Below, one piece after another: positions 1-8,906 of a DNA stretch of 64,000 bases. The position numbers and the translations under genes are program-made. The stretch's first letter is position 1. Every line of letters begins with the position of its first letter. Source of the DNA: Verrucomicrobiales bacterium (GTDB lineage: Bacteria; Verrucomicrobiota; Verrucomicrobiia; Verrucomicrobiales; DEV007); contig PAAG01000009.1 in the NCBI GenBank assembly GCA_002698785.1, positions 87,523 to 151,522 of the forward strand, read 5' to 3'. The notes beneath the pieces are model-generated. The model did no database searches, was not told the DNA's origin, and saw only the letters and a program-made list of their open reading frames with translations.

Positions 1-714
1 TTCGTTTCGGACTCCGGAGATAACCTTGCTGAATACGGACTGAATCCACCCGCGCGGAGCGTTACTTTCCGGATGAAGTATCCTGGGCAACCTGATGCAC
101 AGGGCAACCCTGGGCAAGTTCAGCAACAGGATCGAGTGCTGAACCTGGGATGGAGAGAGGGAGAGGAACAACGGCTTTTCGCGAACTTTGCTGGTGACCC
201 TTACATCTACGAACTTGATCCGTCTTTTGTTGGATTGATTCCGACACATCCAATCAAATGGAGATCGCTCGAGGTGCTGAAGTTCAATCCCATGCACTTG
301 ATTTCGATCACAAGAGAGACGGATGACGGGGAGAAGCTCAAGCTTGAGTATAATTACAAACTCGATGACTGGGAGGCCGAGCGAAATGGTATTCCTATCA
401 CGGAAAGTATCGATGAAGCATCGGTTCGGCGGTTGCGAGACCGGCTCGGCGGGCTTACCGCAAGCGGATGGGCCCTTTCATTGCCACAGGCATACGAGGC
501 CTTGCAGGAACCCGCTGCCGTTTTCACGATCGTAACAGATGAATTCGATCCGGCGATCGGGGACCGAAAAAGGAAGACAACTCGAGTGAGATTTGCCAAG
601 GCGATCGAGGAAGTGTACTTCGGCCAGCTCGAAGGTTCTCCCGATGTTTTCACAATGGATTACAGTGACTTCAGGAATCTGAAGAGACCGGTTACGACAA
701 GGCGAGCGAACTGA
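1..714 (+). CDS. DUF4340 domain protein, C-terminal part (5' end outside window)
   Basis: The reading frame is open from base 1, so the gene begins upstream. The first residues contain LAEYGLNPPARSVTF, the phrase typical of DUF4340 repeats (the 'YGL..P...V.' motif), followed by about 200 residues of mixed alpha/beta sequence with no membrane segment. DUF4340 proteins usually sit beside ABC-type gliding or Gld-like transport genes and are often membrane-anchored at the N-terminus; that part is not visible here. The next gene starts 11 bases after the stop, so the two are probably co-transcribed. Biochemical function is unknown for the family. The family call rests on the N-terminal motif and general composition only. 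Confidence 0.7.
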   Translation, partial: FVSDSGDNLAEYGLNPPARSVTFRMKYPGQPDAQGNPGQVQQQDRVLNLGWREGEEQRLFANFAGDPYIYELDPSFVGLIPTHPIKWRSLEVLKFNPMHLISITRETDDGEKLKLEYNYKLDDWEAERNGIPITESIDEASVRRLRDRLGGLTASGWALSLPQAYEALQEPAAVFTIVTDEFDPAIGDRKRKTTRVRFAKAIEEVYFGQLEGSPDVFTMDYSDFRNLKRPVTTRRAN

Positions 715-725
715 CCTTTTCACCT

Positions 726-1418
726 ATGGCTAGCCGGATTTGTCTGCTCCTTCCGTTCGTATTTCTTGGTTCATTCCTGGCTGGATGTGGAGAAGATCCG
801 GATCTGGAGAAACTTGATGAGCTCGCCAGTTACTCGGAAAATGTCAATGCTTACCGTCAGGTATGCGCCACCTGCCACGGGGAGAATGGGGAAGGCAAAG
901 AAGAGGTCTTCAGCCCATCGATAGCAGGCCTTCCTGCTTGGTATATCGAAGAGCAGGTGAATAAATTTCGAGAGGGTACACGCGGGTTTCACCTTGAAGA
1001 TGTTCCTGGGCAGATGATGCGAGGAATTTCCCTGACATTGACAGATGAGCAAGTGAAAGAGGCTGCTCAAATCGTCAGTCAGATGGACAAAATCCTGACG
1101 GAGCCGCCTGCGGAGGGTGTCGATTTACTACCGGGGCGCAGACTGTACGCACGAGAGTGCATGGCTTGCCACCGTTACAATGGAACAGGTGAAGCGACCT
1201 TTCACAGTGCACAGTTGATCGCGTTGAACCGGTCGTACATTCGCCGTCAATTGTTGCACTACCGCGAAGGGAAACGCGGAGCCACGAAAGACGACATCTA
1301 CGGAAACAAGATGGTGCAAGTGACCTCTCGGCTGAGTGATGACGATATCGATGCGCTAGTGAATTACATCGGCGCACTGGCGCATGGCGACGATCCTCGC
1401 AGCGAGATGGAGAGGTGA
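726..1418 (+). CDS. Diheme cytochrome c lipoprotein
   Basis: The 230-residue protein begins with a lipoprotein signal peptide whose lipobox is LAGC, so it should be anchored to a membrane on the periplasmic side. Two haem c motifs are present, CATCH at residues 47-51 and CMACH at 145-149, each followed by a G-x-G turn typical of class I cytochromes c. Candidate axial methionines lie in the QMMRG stretch of the first half and NKMVQ of the second, so the protein is a tandem of two cytochrome c domains of about 95 residues each. It most likely shuttles electrons in respiration or a periplasmic dehydrogenase chain; the partner is not in the window. It lies directly after the DUF4340 gene and converges on the esterase gene. 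Confidence 0.88.
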   Translation: MASRICLLLPFVFLGSFLAGCGEDPDLEKLDELASYSENVNAYRQVCATCHGENGEGKEEVFSPSIAGLPAWYIEEQVNKFREGTRGFHLEDVPGQMMRGISLTLTDEQVKEAAQIVSQMDKILTEPPAEGVDLLPGRRLYARECMACHRYNGTGEATFHSAQLIALNRSYIRRQLLHYREGKRGATKDDIYGNKMVQVTSRLSDDDIDALVNYIGALAHGDDPRSEMER

Positions 1419-1425
1419 AATCCGA

Positions 1426-2478
1426 TCAGTCGATCATTCCAAAGTGAGTCATGAGAAACTCAGGAATGGACATCGTTCCGCGCGGATCGAACCCATAGCG
1501 GAACTCATTCTCCACGCCTAGTTCATCCAGCTTCTCTTTCAGCGCTTTTCCGAAGTAAGGGTGGTGAATTAGTTTGCCTGTGGTGGCCGTCTCTGGAAGC
1601 GGGACCTCATCCAATGGGCCGCTGTAAACGAGAAACGACGGAGGATCATCAGCACTGACATGCTCCCATGGGGATACCTCGCGGATCAAAGCCAGGATTG
1701 GTTCTGGAATGGAACCCGAAACACCCTCACCAAACATCTTGGCAAAGCTACCATGGACATGGGCGGGGCCTCCCAGATTCTTCTGGATCCAGTCAGGCAT
1801 CAGGTTAGTAGGGCCATTGATGGGCACGATGCAATTCACACGCGTGCTTTCCTTAGAAACGGGATCATCACTGGCGGGATCTGCCATGTCATCCTTGTAA
1901 GCGATCCACATTGCCATTACCGCTCCTGCAGAACCTCCTGACAAAGCAATGCGTCCCGGATCGAGATTCCATTCCTCAGCACGGTGGCGAACCGTCTGTA
2001 CGACTCTAGCACCATCCTGAAGCGGATGGATGCCGAGATTATGGATTCCATCCACGAAACGATAGTTCGCACTGATGCAGGCGATACCTGCATCGAGGTA
2101 AATCGAAGGATCGAAGCTCCCTTTGTCGCCAACTACGAAACCTCCACCGTGAAAGTAAATCAGGACGGGAAACGGAGTGCCGTCAGACGACTCATCAGGT
2201 ATCCAAAGGTCGAGCTTGTTCCGGTCATGAGGTCCGTAGGAAACGTTGGCATAGGTTGGCTCGACTGTGGACTTCTTCTTCGACCTTTTGTCCGTTCCGG
2301 AAGTCATTTTCTCCCGATAGGCCTGGGCCTCTTCGAGAGTCAATTTCCCATCCCCATTAGCATCAGCTTCTGGGAACTGGAGTAGCCATTTGTTCAGCCG
2401 TTCTTCTATCTGAGATTGTTGTGAATGGCCTGGAATGGTCAGAGCGAGAAGCAGAAGGAGGGGGAGATATTGTTTCAT
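1426..2478 (-). CDS. Secreted EF-hand alpha/beta hydrolase (esterase/lipase)
   Basis: The 350-residue protein has a Sec signal peptide (cleavage near residue 19), then a canonical 12-residue EF-hand calcium loop DANGDGKLTLEE at 39-50, then an alpha/beta hydrolase of the hormone-sensitive-lipase/carboxylesterase type. The oxyanion motif HGGGF is at 110-114 and the nucleophile elbow GGSAG has its serine at 183. The acid and histidine of the triad probably lie in the LDEVPLPETAT and HHPYFGKAL regions near the end. Verrucomicrobia and Planctomycetes carry many such esterases linked to sulfatase or polysaccharide degradation. The substrate cannot be told from sequence. One EF-hand loop alone is unusual, since they normally pair, so calcium may bind in a dimer or the loop may be structural. 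Confidence 0.85.
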   Translation of the reverse strand: MKQYLPLLLLLALTIPGHSQQSQIEERLNKWLLQFPEADANGDGKLTLEEAQAYREKMTSGTDKRSKKKSTVEPTYANVSYGPHDRNKLDLWIPDESSDGTPFPVLIYFHGGGFVVGDKGSFDPSIYLDAGIACISANYRFVDGIHNLGIHPLQDGARVVQTVRHRAEEWNLDPGRIALSGGSAGAVMAMWIAYKDDMADPASDDPVSKESTRVNCIVPINGPTNLMPDWIQKNLGGPAHVHGSFAKMFGEGVSGSIPEPILALIREVSPWEHVSADDPPSFLVYSGPLDEVPLPETATTGKLIHHPYFGKALKEKLDELGVENEFRYGFDPRGTMSIPEFLMTHFGMID

Positions 2479-2496
2479 TCGAGTTCAAAAAACTCC

Positions 2497-5109
2497 TCAA
2501 GGATTTAACGCATTGTCGATCAGCCGTACCAGGTGCCTCTTGTGAGAAATGGGCGAAAGAGGAGGGATTTCGTCATTCGCATGTTTCTCCAGCAAAGAGA
2601 CCGCCATACTTTGTGCTGCCGACGGATATTTGGAGTCCTCTTTGAGACCACTGATCTTGATCAGGCGTTCAATGTATTCGATCTGCAAAGCGGCTCGAAA
2701 GCTGTTTGCGGTATCGTCAGGATCGCCGGCCATGATTGCTGAATCGATGTCCGTCATGACCTCTGTGAGAGTGTATGTGTTCCCATACAGACTCGTGTCG
2801 AGAATACGGGCCAGTGTATTTTTGTGAAGAATCTGATCGAGGACCTCCTTTTGAATATCGAGGACCGAGTCATGAATCTTGGGATCTTCGTTTGCATCGA
2901 GGTCGAAGAATTCGAAGCCGCGGCGCTGCATCTGCAAGTGCGCGATCAGCTCGGGTGAAAAGGAGAAAGCGTCAGGGGCAAATACGTTCATTGCCAGTGC
3001 AGACATGGCATTCTTCTGCATTTGCTCCGGGACAGGCTGAAACGGCGTTTCCGTGCCGCCATCCTGGCCATGGAAGGAACGGTCAATGAAAACGCCACCG
3101 ATAAAACGGGAAATTGTCTCTGCACTTCGCGAATGAGTGCGAATCAGGGTGGAGAACGCCGTACGTACTTCCTGATAACTTTCTCCATCGATAGGGAATT
3201 GATCGATCAGTTTTGGATAGGTTTTCTGCACTAGATCAATCTGATCAACGGCCTGCTCGACTGGTTCGTTGGTGAGGTCGTTGATCATCACTCGAGGATC
3301 GATACCGCGACCTGCGGAGCGCATGTCATCTGCATCGTTACCGAATGCATGCTCAGGTTTCGTTGACTCTGTCAGGATGTCCTCTAGCTCGTCCTCATCA
3401 GCGTATCCGAATCGAATCGCCCAGTGGTCGTAGGGGCCGGGAACGATCGAGTAGTAGTGGCCCTGTTTCTCGGGATCGGGAGAGAGGTTGATGGGCGCGT
3501 AGTCCATTACAGAACCTGTAACTCCTGTTTTAGAAGTGAGTTCTTTGTCGTGGATCTGTTTCCGATCATAGAGGTGACTGGAGCGGAAATTATGATTGAG
3601 CCCCAGGGTATGGCCGACTTCGTGAAGTATCAGGTCTGTCAGTGCCTGGCGGATGAGTTCTTCTACTTCCACGGATCCATTGTCCAACCTCTTTCCGCGG
3701 AGGGCTCCGAGGATCGCAGTTCCTGAAATGCGGTCCATGTGCAGGCAGTCGCCGAATTGACAGAAGTGTCCACGTTTCCCGGCGATTCCGGGAAAGTGTG
3801 CTACCGGATTTGAAGCTCCCAGCTTTACCAGATCCCGGTAGCGAATTCGATTCGTGATGAAGACGTATTCCAACATGATGTCGGCGCCGAGGATTTGTCC
3901 GGTTCTTGGATTTACAAAACTAGGGCCATATCCGCCAAAGGGAGGATTTGGTGAGGATGTCCATCGCAGCACATGGTAACGGATGTCATCTGAGTCCCAT
4001 TCAGCATCGTCAGGCTGCACTTTTACCTCGATGGCATTCTCGAAGCCTGCGGATTCAAATGCCTTGTTCCATGCAAGAGCGGCATTTTTGATGGTATCAC
4101 GTAGCTCCAACGGAGTCGTGTTTTCGATCCACCACGTGATGGGTTCCTCTGGTGGAGATTTCTCCGCCTCGGGATTCTGTTTCTTTAAATTCCAGCGGCT
4201 GATCAGGTCCCGATAAGGAGCGCTCGATTTTGAGGTTAAGTCAGTGACTTGTGTCGTAAAATAACCTACCCTCGGATCGTCGAAGCGAGGTTCGTAATCG
4301 TTCTCCGGCATCTGGATGAGAGTGTGCTGGACCTTGAGGGTGACAAAGCGGGAATCGGCTACATCAGCATCGCCAGACTTAGCCGGATGGAGATTCTCGA
4401 AAACGTATTGAACTCGGAAAAGAGTATTGTCAGGAAAGCTCTTTGCTTCCAGGAATCTCGTTCGATCATCAGAAAGGTCACCTAGTTTGAACTCGTCCTT
4501 TTTGTCGTCGTCCGATTTTCCGGGTTTTAGCTGTCGAAAGAACTCCTCAAGGAAAAGACCTTCCGCCTCAATCAGAAATCTCGTCTTCTCTGGGTTGGCT
4601 GCCTCTACTTTCTGACTTGCCAGGACGGCATCTGAAACATTCGCAGCGGATGCTCGAGAGAGTGCACTGTCAGGGTTGAAATAAAAGCTCGTGTTTACCG
4701 CCACAAATTCGATCTTCTCGAAATGCCGCTGAATCGTAAAAATGCGCTCGTTGCCGAAAGCCCCTCGAAAGTGGCCCAGTTCAGGCACACCATCGAGAGT
4801 GTGGCTGAAATGAATGAATTCTTTTCCAATCTGATTGGAATTCACTTCGAGAAAGATTTTTCCAGACTTTCTGTTCTGGTGGATAGGGAAGAGGCCATCC
4901 TTGCTGTCACAGTCTTTGAGGACCTCGTCGATCCCTTTTACCTTCTCGTCATCGTCCTTTGATTCGTCTTTTTCTTCTTGTTTCTCCTCAGCGTCACTTT
5001 TCTCTTCTGCAGAGGCTGGAAAGAGGAAAAAGAGAGCGAAAAAGGTGACGATACTGACACCGAAATAAAAAGGGCGCTTGATTACGGGGGAATTGTGCAT
5101 TGAAGTCAT
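2497..5109 (-). CDS. Secreted zinc-dependent metalloprotease (DUF5117/DUF4953 type)
   Basis: The 870-residue protein has an N-terminal hydrophobic signal followed by a strongly acidic/lysine linker rich in E, D and K. The extended zinc motif HEVGHTLGLNH lies at residues 496-506 (HExxHxxGxxH, three histidine ligands and the catalytic glutamate). Upstream sequence such as FGGYGPSFVNPRTGQILGAD is characteristic of the large bacterial 'zinc-dependent metalloprotease' family with DUF5117 and DUF4953 modules. It should act in the periplasm or outside the cell on proteins. A second ATG three codons downstream (MHNSP) is an equally plausible start. The gene is divergent from the cytochrome-like gene at 5164, separated by only 54 bases, which must hold both promoters. 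It is 18 bases upstream of the esterase and may share its transcript. Confidence 0.87.
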   Translation of the reverse strand: MTSMHNSPVIKRPFYFGVSIVTFFALFFLFPASAEEKSDAEEKQEEKDESKDDDEKVKGIDEVLKDCDSKDGLFPIHQNRKSGKIFLEVNSNQIGKEFIHFSHTLDGVPELGHFRGAFGNERIFTIQRHFEKIEFVAVNTSFYFNPDSALSRASAANVSDAVLASQKVEAANPEKTRFLIEAEGLFLEEFFRQLKPGKSDDDKKDEFKLGDLSDDRTRFLEAKSFPDNTLFRVQYVFENLHPAKSGDADVADSRFVTLKVQHTLIQMPENDYEPRFDDPRVGYFTTQVTDLTSKSSAPYRDLISRWNLKKQNPEAEKSPPEEPITWWIENTTPLELRDTIKNAALAWNKAFESAGFENAIEVKVQPDDAEWDSDDIRYHVLRWTSSPNPPFGGYGPSFVNPRTGQILGADIMLEYVFITNRIRYRDLVKLGASNPVAHFPGIAGKRGHFCQFGDCLHMDRISGTAILGALRGKRLDNGSVEVEELIRQALTDLILHEVGHTLGLNHNFRSSHLYDRKQIHDKELTSKTGVTGSVMDYAPINLSPDPEKQGHYYSIVPGPYDHWAIRFGYADEDELEDILTESTKPEHAFGNDADDMRSAGRGIDPRVMINDLTNEPVEQAVDQIDLVQKTYPKLIDQFPIDGESYQEVRTAFSTLIRTHSRSAETISRFIGGVFIDRSFHGQDGGTETPFQPVPEQMQKNAMSALAMNVFAPDAFSFSPELIAHLQMQRRGFEFFDLDANEDPKIHDSVLDIQKEVLDQILHKNTLARILDTSLYGNTYTLTEVMTDIDSAIMAGDPDDTANSFRAALQIEYIERLIKISGLKEDSKYPSAAQSMAVSLLEKHANDEIPPLSPISHKRHLVRLIDNALNP

Positions 5110-5163
5110 TGGTGGCTCGCTGTATGATTGGCGTGCATTTGCGAAAAAATCTTATTGAGAAAT

Positions 5164-5661
5164 ATGTCGAAACTAACCCTCATTCCTATTCTCGTCGGTC
5201 TTGTTATTCCTGCTGCGTCCAGTCAGGCAGAAGAGATCGACTTCTACAAGCAAATCTATCCTTTCGTGAAGTCTGGATGCGTAAAATGTCACCAGCCTCC
5301 GTATGCGAGACGCCCTGAGCGACCGGACCGTCTCTCGAAGCCGAAGGCCGACATCATTTTGACCTCTCCTGAAGAGATCCTGAAGGCGGAAGACGAAGAT
5401 GGAAATAAGATCCTCGTTCCCGGTAAGCCTGATGAGAGCCGTATGCTCGAGGTGACGAAGCTCCCCATCGACGATGATTATCACTTCCCTCCAGAGGGCA
5501 AGGCTCCTCAGTGGACTGACGCCGAGAAGGAACTGTTCGCCAAGTGGATTGAGCAGGGTGCCAATTTCGGTGACTGGGAAGGCGACGAAGATCTTCCGTA
5601 TGACCCAGATTGGGACATGAAAGAGAAGGAGCCAGGCACTGTCGAAACCTGGGACGAGTAA
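5164..5661 (+). CDS. Exported cytochrome c-like (PSCyt1-type) protein
   Basis: Starting at the ATG at 5164 the protein is 165 residues with a clean Sec signal peptide (MSKLTLIPILVGLVIPAASS, cut near AEE). An upstream in-frame ATG at 5128 would put a charged segment ahead of the signal and is less likely. A single haem motif CVKCH lies at residues 39-43, followed by the proline/arginine-rich stretch and the 'LVPGKPDESRML...PP.GKAPQWTDAEKELFAKWIEQGA' pattern of planctomycete/verrucomicrobial cytochrome c (PSCyt1) domains. Such domains usually lie at the N-terminus of large DUF1549/DUF1553 proteins; here the domain stands alone. It probably binds one haem c in the periplasm. A strong terminator follows. 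Confidence 0.85.
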   Translation: MSKLTLIPILVGLVIPAASSQAEEIDFYKQIYPFVKSGCVKCHQPPYARRPERPDRLSKPKADIILTSPEEILKAEDEDGNKILVPGKPDESRMLEVTKLPIDDDYHFPPEGKAPQWTDAEKELFAKWIEQGANFGDWEGDEDLPYDPDWDMKEKEPGTVETWDE

Positions 5662-5690
5662 TCTTCTCCCCGAAATTCTTTTTACGAAAA

Positions 5691-5716
5691 GCCGGAGCAA
5701 ATGCTCCGGCTTTTTT
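5691..5716. terminator. Rho-independent terminator, probably bidirectional
   Basis: The inverted repeat GCCGGAGCA / TGCTCCGGC (5691-5699 and 5702-5710) forms a GC-rich stem with a very short loop and is followed by six T (5711-5716). It is preceded by AAAA, so it can also end the converging FMN reductase transcript. It sits 29 bases after the cytochrome stop. Confidence 0.9.
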
Positions 5717-5732
5717 CGTGCTCAGAAGAAAC

Positions 5733-6314
5733 TTAATTTGAGAGCCTGCTGGCGAACGAAACGAAGTCTTTGGCTGCAGAAGTGATTTTTGCCTTCCAGC
5801 GTTCGTCAGTCACTTCACCGTTGTCCCCAACGACATCGAATGCCGAGCGGACTGCCAGCATGTCGGGAAAGACCGTGACATTAATATTCTGTAGAAGAGT
5901 GCGAAGGGCGTATAGACCTCTCAGGCCGCCAAGCGCCCCTGGCGAAGCCGCAAGCAGCATCGCGGTTTTTCCCGAATAAGCGGCAAGGGGCGGTTCGTCA
6001 TCTGTCTCGGCTCGGCTACACCAGTCGATCGTGTTCTTGAGCAGAGGGGAAAATGCGCTGTTGTATTCAGGACTGGCAATGATGAAACCGTCGGCTTCAC
6101 GAAACTTTGCTTTTAATGCGAGTGCTGTTTCCGGAATGCCGCTGTCCGTTTCCAGATCACCATTGTAGATGGGCATTTCGTAGTCAGCCAAGTCGATCAA
6201 CTCGACTGTGGCTCCAGCGTTGGATGCGGCTTCTGCTGCGGCAGCAACAACGGCACGATTCAGCGATCCCTTTCGGGTGCTGCCAGCAAAGGCAATGAGT
6301 TTTGGCGCGGTCAT
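5733..6314 (-). CDS. NADPH-dependent FMN reductase family flavoprotein
   Basis: This 193-residue flavodoxin-fold protein begins with the phosphate-binding loop AGSTRKGSLNRAV, has the DLADYEMPIYNGD stretch after the second strand, and the SPEYN motif that contacts the flavin ring. These are the signatures of the NADPH-dependent FMN reductase family (ChrR/ArsH/azoreductase relatives). Such enzymes are cytoplasmic, bind FMN and reduce quinones, metals or FMN with NAD(P)H. The length matches the family. The natural substrate cannot be inferred. The gene is first on its strand after a 45-base gap from the NIPSNAP gene and ends in the shared terminator. Confidence 0.88.
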   Translation of the reverse strand: MTAPKLIAFAGSTRKGSLNRAVVAAAAEAASNAGATVELIDLADYEMPIYNGDLETDSGIPETALALKAKFREADGFIIASPEYNSAFSPLLKNTIDWCSRAETDDEPPLAAYSGKTAMLLAASPGALGGLRGLYALRTLLQNINVTVFPDMLAVRSAFDVVGDNGEVTDERWKAKITSAAKDFVSFASRLSN

Positions 6315-6359
6315 AATTCGATGCTCACGATACGTATGTCGCTCGTAGAATGTCGAACT

Positions 6360-7118
6360 TTACTTTACCGGAGAGTAATCGGTCGGAATGAGAAAAGTTG
6401 ACGCAATACCTTTCTTCACCAAGAGCTTGCCGTCTTTCTCGGATGCCTCCCTTGCGGATTTCCATTTGGGATCTTGAGAGAACGTTTTAAAGGAGGAATT
6501 ACGGGCCTCTTCGGAATTTGCTGCGATGAAATACAAGAGGGTGTTGGCGCTGTCTTTCTGACCGTCGACCAGATGAAAATAAATGAGGTTTGTGACTCCA
6601 TGTTTCGTAAATAGTTCGACCGTGTGATCTCGAAAACGGGCATCAAGGTCGTCGAGCTTTTCCTCATTCGTGGTGTATCGACGCATCTCGAAAACTCGTT
6701 CTTTGTCCGATTCAGGAAAGGGCAGGGAAGGGGAATAGTCGGTCATTTCCAGGAACAGGCTATCGACCTTCGCGACCAGTGGGCCTTCCTCTTCCGATGC
6801 TGCCTTTGCTTCGGTCCATTCTGGATCCGCTCGAAAATCTTTCCATGCCTGTTCCCTGGCTTCTTTGCTTGGGTAGCCTAGCAGGTATATCAATACTTGT
6901 TTCTCGTTTTCCTTGGGCACCCAGTAGGCGATATTTGCCATGCCGTGCTTCTCGAAAAGTCCGACGGTATGATCTCTGAACCTTGCATGTAACGCCTCCA
7001 GTTTGCCGGGATTGGTGTAATACGTTCTAAGCTCGAAAAACTGGAGGTCTTCTGACTTAGCGGACGAGACAGAGACGAAGAAGATGCTCAGGAAAAGAAG
7101 GAAGTATCGAGGATTCAT
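6360..7118 (-). CDS. Exported tandem NIPSNAP-domain protein
   Basis: The 252-residue protein has a signal peptide (MNPRYFLLFLSIFFVSVSSAKS) and two consecutive NIPSNAP domains. Each begins with a strand like FFELRTYYTNPGKLEALHARFRDH or FEMRRYTTNEEKLDDLDARFRDH and continues with the LFEKHGM/LFTKHGV and 'IYLLGYPS.EAREQAW..F..DPEW' pattern. NIPSNAP is a dimeric alpha/beta-barrel (ferredoxin-like) fold without a settled biochemical role; the tandem form presumably folds as an intramolecular dimer. The family is common in Verrucomicrobia and Planctomycetes as exported proteins. Neighbours give no functional hint. Confidence 0.88.
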   Translation of the reverse strand: MNPRYFLLFLSIFFVSVSSAKSEDLQFFELRTYYTNPGKLEALHARFRDHTVGLFEKHGMANIAYWVPKENEKQVLIYLLGYPSKEAREQAWKDFRADPEWTEAKAASEEEGPLVAKVDSLFLEMTDYSPSLPFPESDKERVFEMRRYTTNEEKLDDLDARFRDHTVELFTKHGVTNLIYFHLVDGQKDSANTLLYFIAANSEEARNSSFKTFSQDPKWKSAREASEKDGKLLVKKGIASTFLIPTDYSPVK

Positions 7119-7137
7119 TTGGGTAGGATGTAGCGAT

Positions 7138-7527
7138 TCAACGCCGGTTTGGAAACCATTTTTCGAGCAATTTCACGAGGAGAAATCCCCCGAAAACGGT
7201 GACCAGAAGGATCGAACCAATGACATAGACGAGATGAAATACGGCTCGCGGGTGAGTCAGCGCAAGCAACGCCAGTGATAGTACCCCGAAGCCGAGGAAT
7301 AGCAGAATGGTGGAACGAAATCCTCGTGTGAAGATGCTCTCAGGAGCTTCGGGCTCTTGTCTTGTAGTGACTTGTTCCTCGGAATATTCAACACGAAAAC
7401 CGCCAACCGCTCGGGGGCCCCAGAGAAATCCGACACTCTCATTCAGGATTTTCGCCTCATACCCTGCCGCTCGCTTCTCCTCTACAAATCGCGAAGCGTC
7501 TTCGAAAGTATCGAACCGCGCGATCAT
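7138..7527 (-). CDS. Small membrane protein with DUF2007-like N-terminus
   Basis: I chose the ATG at 7527 because it overlaps the stop of the upstream DUF423 gene in an ATGA junction, a common sign of translational coupling. A longer frame would only read back through the DUF423 gene. The resulting 129-residue protein starts MIARFDTFEDASRFVEEKRAAGYEAKIL, which resembles the short DUF2007 'putative signal transducing' fold. It then has two hydrophobic segments (about 73-95 and 100-122) ending in a basic tail. It is probably an inner-membrane protein with a cytoplasmic N-terminal domain. The function is unknown. Confidence 0.7.
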   Translation of the reverse strand: MIARFDTFEDASRFVEEKRAAGYEAKILNESVGFLWGPRAVGGFRVEYSEEQVTTRQEPEAPESIFTRGFRSTILLFLGFGVLSLALLALTHPRAVFHLVYVIGSILLVTVFGGFLLVKLLEKWFPNRR

Positions 7528-7895
7528 TCGCTGATTTTCGGCTCCAGGCTTCGGTGGAATAACCACATGCCCCATCCAATCAACATGGCTATACCTCCGA
7601 GAGGAGTGATGGCACCGAGTTTGGTAATGTCGGTCAGCGCCAGGGCGTAGAGGCTGCCTGAGAAAAGAATGATTCCGGCAAGAAACCACCAGAAACCAAT
7701 GGTGCGTTTTCCTGACAAGGCGATCAGGAACATCGCTACACCATGAATAAGGTGATAAAAGGTCGCGGTTTCCCAGTTGTCGAGTCTACCGGTCTCTTCG
7801 AGGCGATCTGCCAGGCCGTGGGCACCGAAAGCTCCCAGGGCAATCCCGAGAAAAATGATAAGGGCAGAGATCCTGATTTTTGTGGAGGGGGCCAT
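7524..7895 (-). CDS. DUF423 (YgdD-type) inner-membrane protein
   Basis: The 123-residue protein has four predicted membrane helices and the family hallmarks ALGAFGAHGL near the N-terminus, HxxxHGVAM in the second helix region and LFSGSLYALAL in the third. This matches DUF423, small integral membrane proteins found across bacteria with no established biochemical role. The length is normal for the family. Its stop overlaps the start of the downstream gene by four bases, so both are made from one message. Confidence 0.9.
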   Translation of the reverse strand: MAPSTKIRISALIIFLGIALGAFGAHGLADRLEETGRLDNWETATFYHLIHGVAMFLIALSGKRTIGFWWFLAGIILFSGSLYALALTDITKLGAITPLGGIAMLIGWGMWLFHRSLEPKISE

Positions 7896-7974
7896 AGATG
7901 AAGACCATTCCGTAAGCGGAACGGGATGACAACCCCGTATTCACACGAGCGCCCATCCACTTGTCGTGCACGTA

Positions 7975-8898
7975 TCAGGGCACCTCTAGAAGCGGTGAGG
8001 CATAGGCGCGAGTAGATACGGGCATCACCGTAGGACGGCCTTCAACGAAAACCAGCCTGTCGCCATTGGCCCAATCATGTCCTTCGAGTTCATTTCCGAG
8101 AAACGATGCAATGGCAGAGAGTTCCAACTGACCGGAAGAGGGCTCGAAATTCGCACTGGCACAATTCACTGTTGAGCCAGATGGAAAATGGGAAACAGAA
8201 ACACCCGAAATTACGGCGCGGAGAGGATGCTCCAAGTCTTCTGACATAACTACCGATGCGGAATCGGCCTCGATACGAAACTCGTTGTTCAGAATGACGA
8301 CATCGCCAGAAAAGAGAATGCGGTTTCCCACGGTTCGGGACTCGTTCGCGGAGATTGAAAAGCTGTCGTGGCGGATTTGCTTCTCAGGCAGCGAGTCGAA
8401 AGAACTTTCAAACTGCAGGGGGAGATCGAAATGTCCGATCGCATTTCCGTCGACGGATATGGATTTCATATTGCCGTCGGAAAAGGTAAGGTCTGGCGAA
8501 TACCGAAGGGGTTCGATCACGGGTGGCACTGGCGTAACCTCATCCTGAAACGATCCGACAAGAGGCCGCGCGGACTGAACGACGAAATGATATTCCTCGC
8601 GGTTCTCGCCATTAGAACCAAACGGAAGTGTGTTCAGTGCAATCAAGGCAAGAGCGATGAGTGCTGCCACGGCAGAAACACCCGATAGTACCAGTTTCAG
8701 ATCGAAGGTGGAAGGGGATAGACCAGAGATTTCTCTACCTGCGTCAGTATTCGGCTTCGGACGGTGAACCGTTTCCATCAGAATCCGATGAACAAGCTCG
8801 GCGTCGCGACCTTCTTCTCCCAGCCTGCTTTTCTCCCGCAAGGCGGCGTCGATGAAGCGCTCAGACGGGTCGGGTTCGAACGGTGATTGATCTTCCAT
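7975..8898 (-). CDS. Putative anti-sigma membrane protein with LptA/OstA-like C-terminal domain
   Basis: The ATG at 8898 lies eight bases after the sigma factor stop and gives 307 residues; an upstream ATG at 8940 would overlap the sigma gene. Residues 1-60 are a soluble acidic/basic helix region (SERFIDAALREKSR) as found N-terminal in anti-sigma proteins. One transmembrane helix lies at 68-92, followed by a periplasmic part. Residues about 190-292 (RILFSGDVVILNNEFRIEAD, then SGVSVSHF, then GQLELSA) follow the beta-jellyroll strand pattern of LptA/OstA lipopolysaccharide-transport domains. Pairing directly behind an ECF sigma factor suggests a regulator that senses the envelope. The anti-sigma role and the LptA-like fold are inferences from pattern, not from strong family motifs. 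Confidence 0.6.
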   Translation of the reverse strand: MEDQSPFEPDPSERFIDAALREKSRLGEEGRDAELVHRILMETVHRPKPNTDAGREISGLSPSTFDLKLVLSGVSAVAALIALALIALNTLPFGSNGENREEYHFVVQSARPLVGSFQDEVTPVPPVIEPLRYSPDLTFSDGNMKSISVDGNAIGHFDLPLQFESSFDSLPEKQIRHDSFSISANESRTVGNRILFSGDVVILNNEFRIEADSASVVMSEDLEHPLRAVISGVSVSHFPSGSTVNCASANFEPSSGQLELSAIASFLGNELEGHDWANGDRLVFVEGRPTVMPVSTRAYASPLLEVP

Positions 8899-8906
8899 GA
8901 TAGTTT

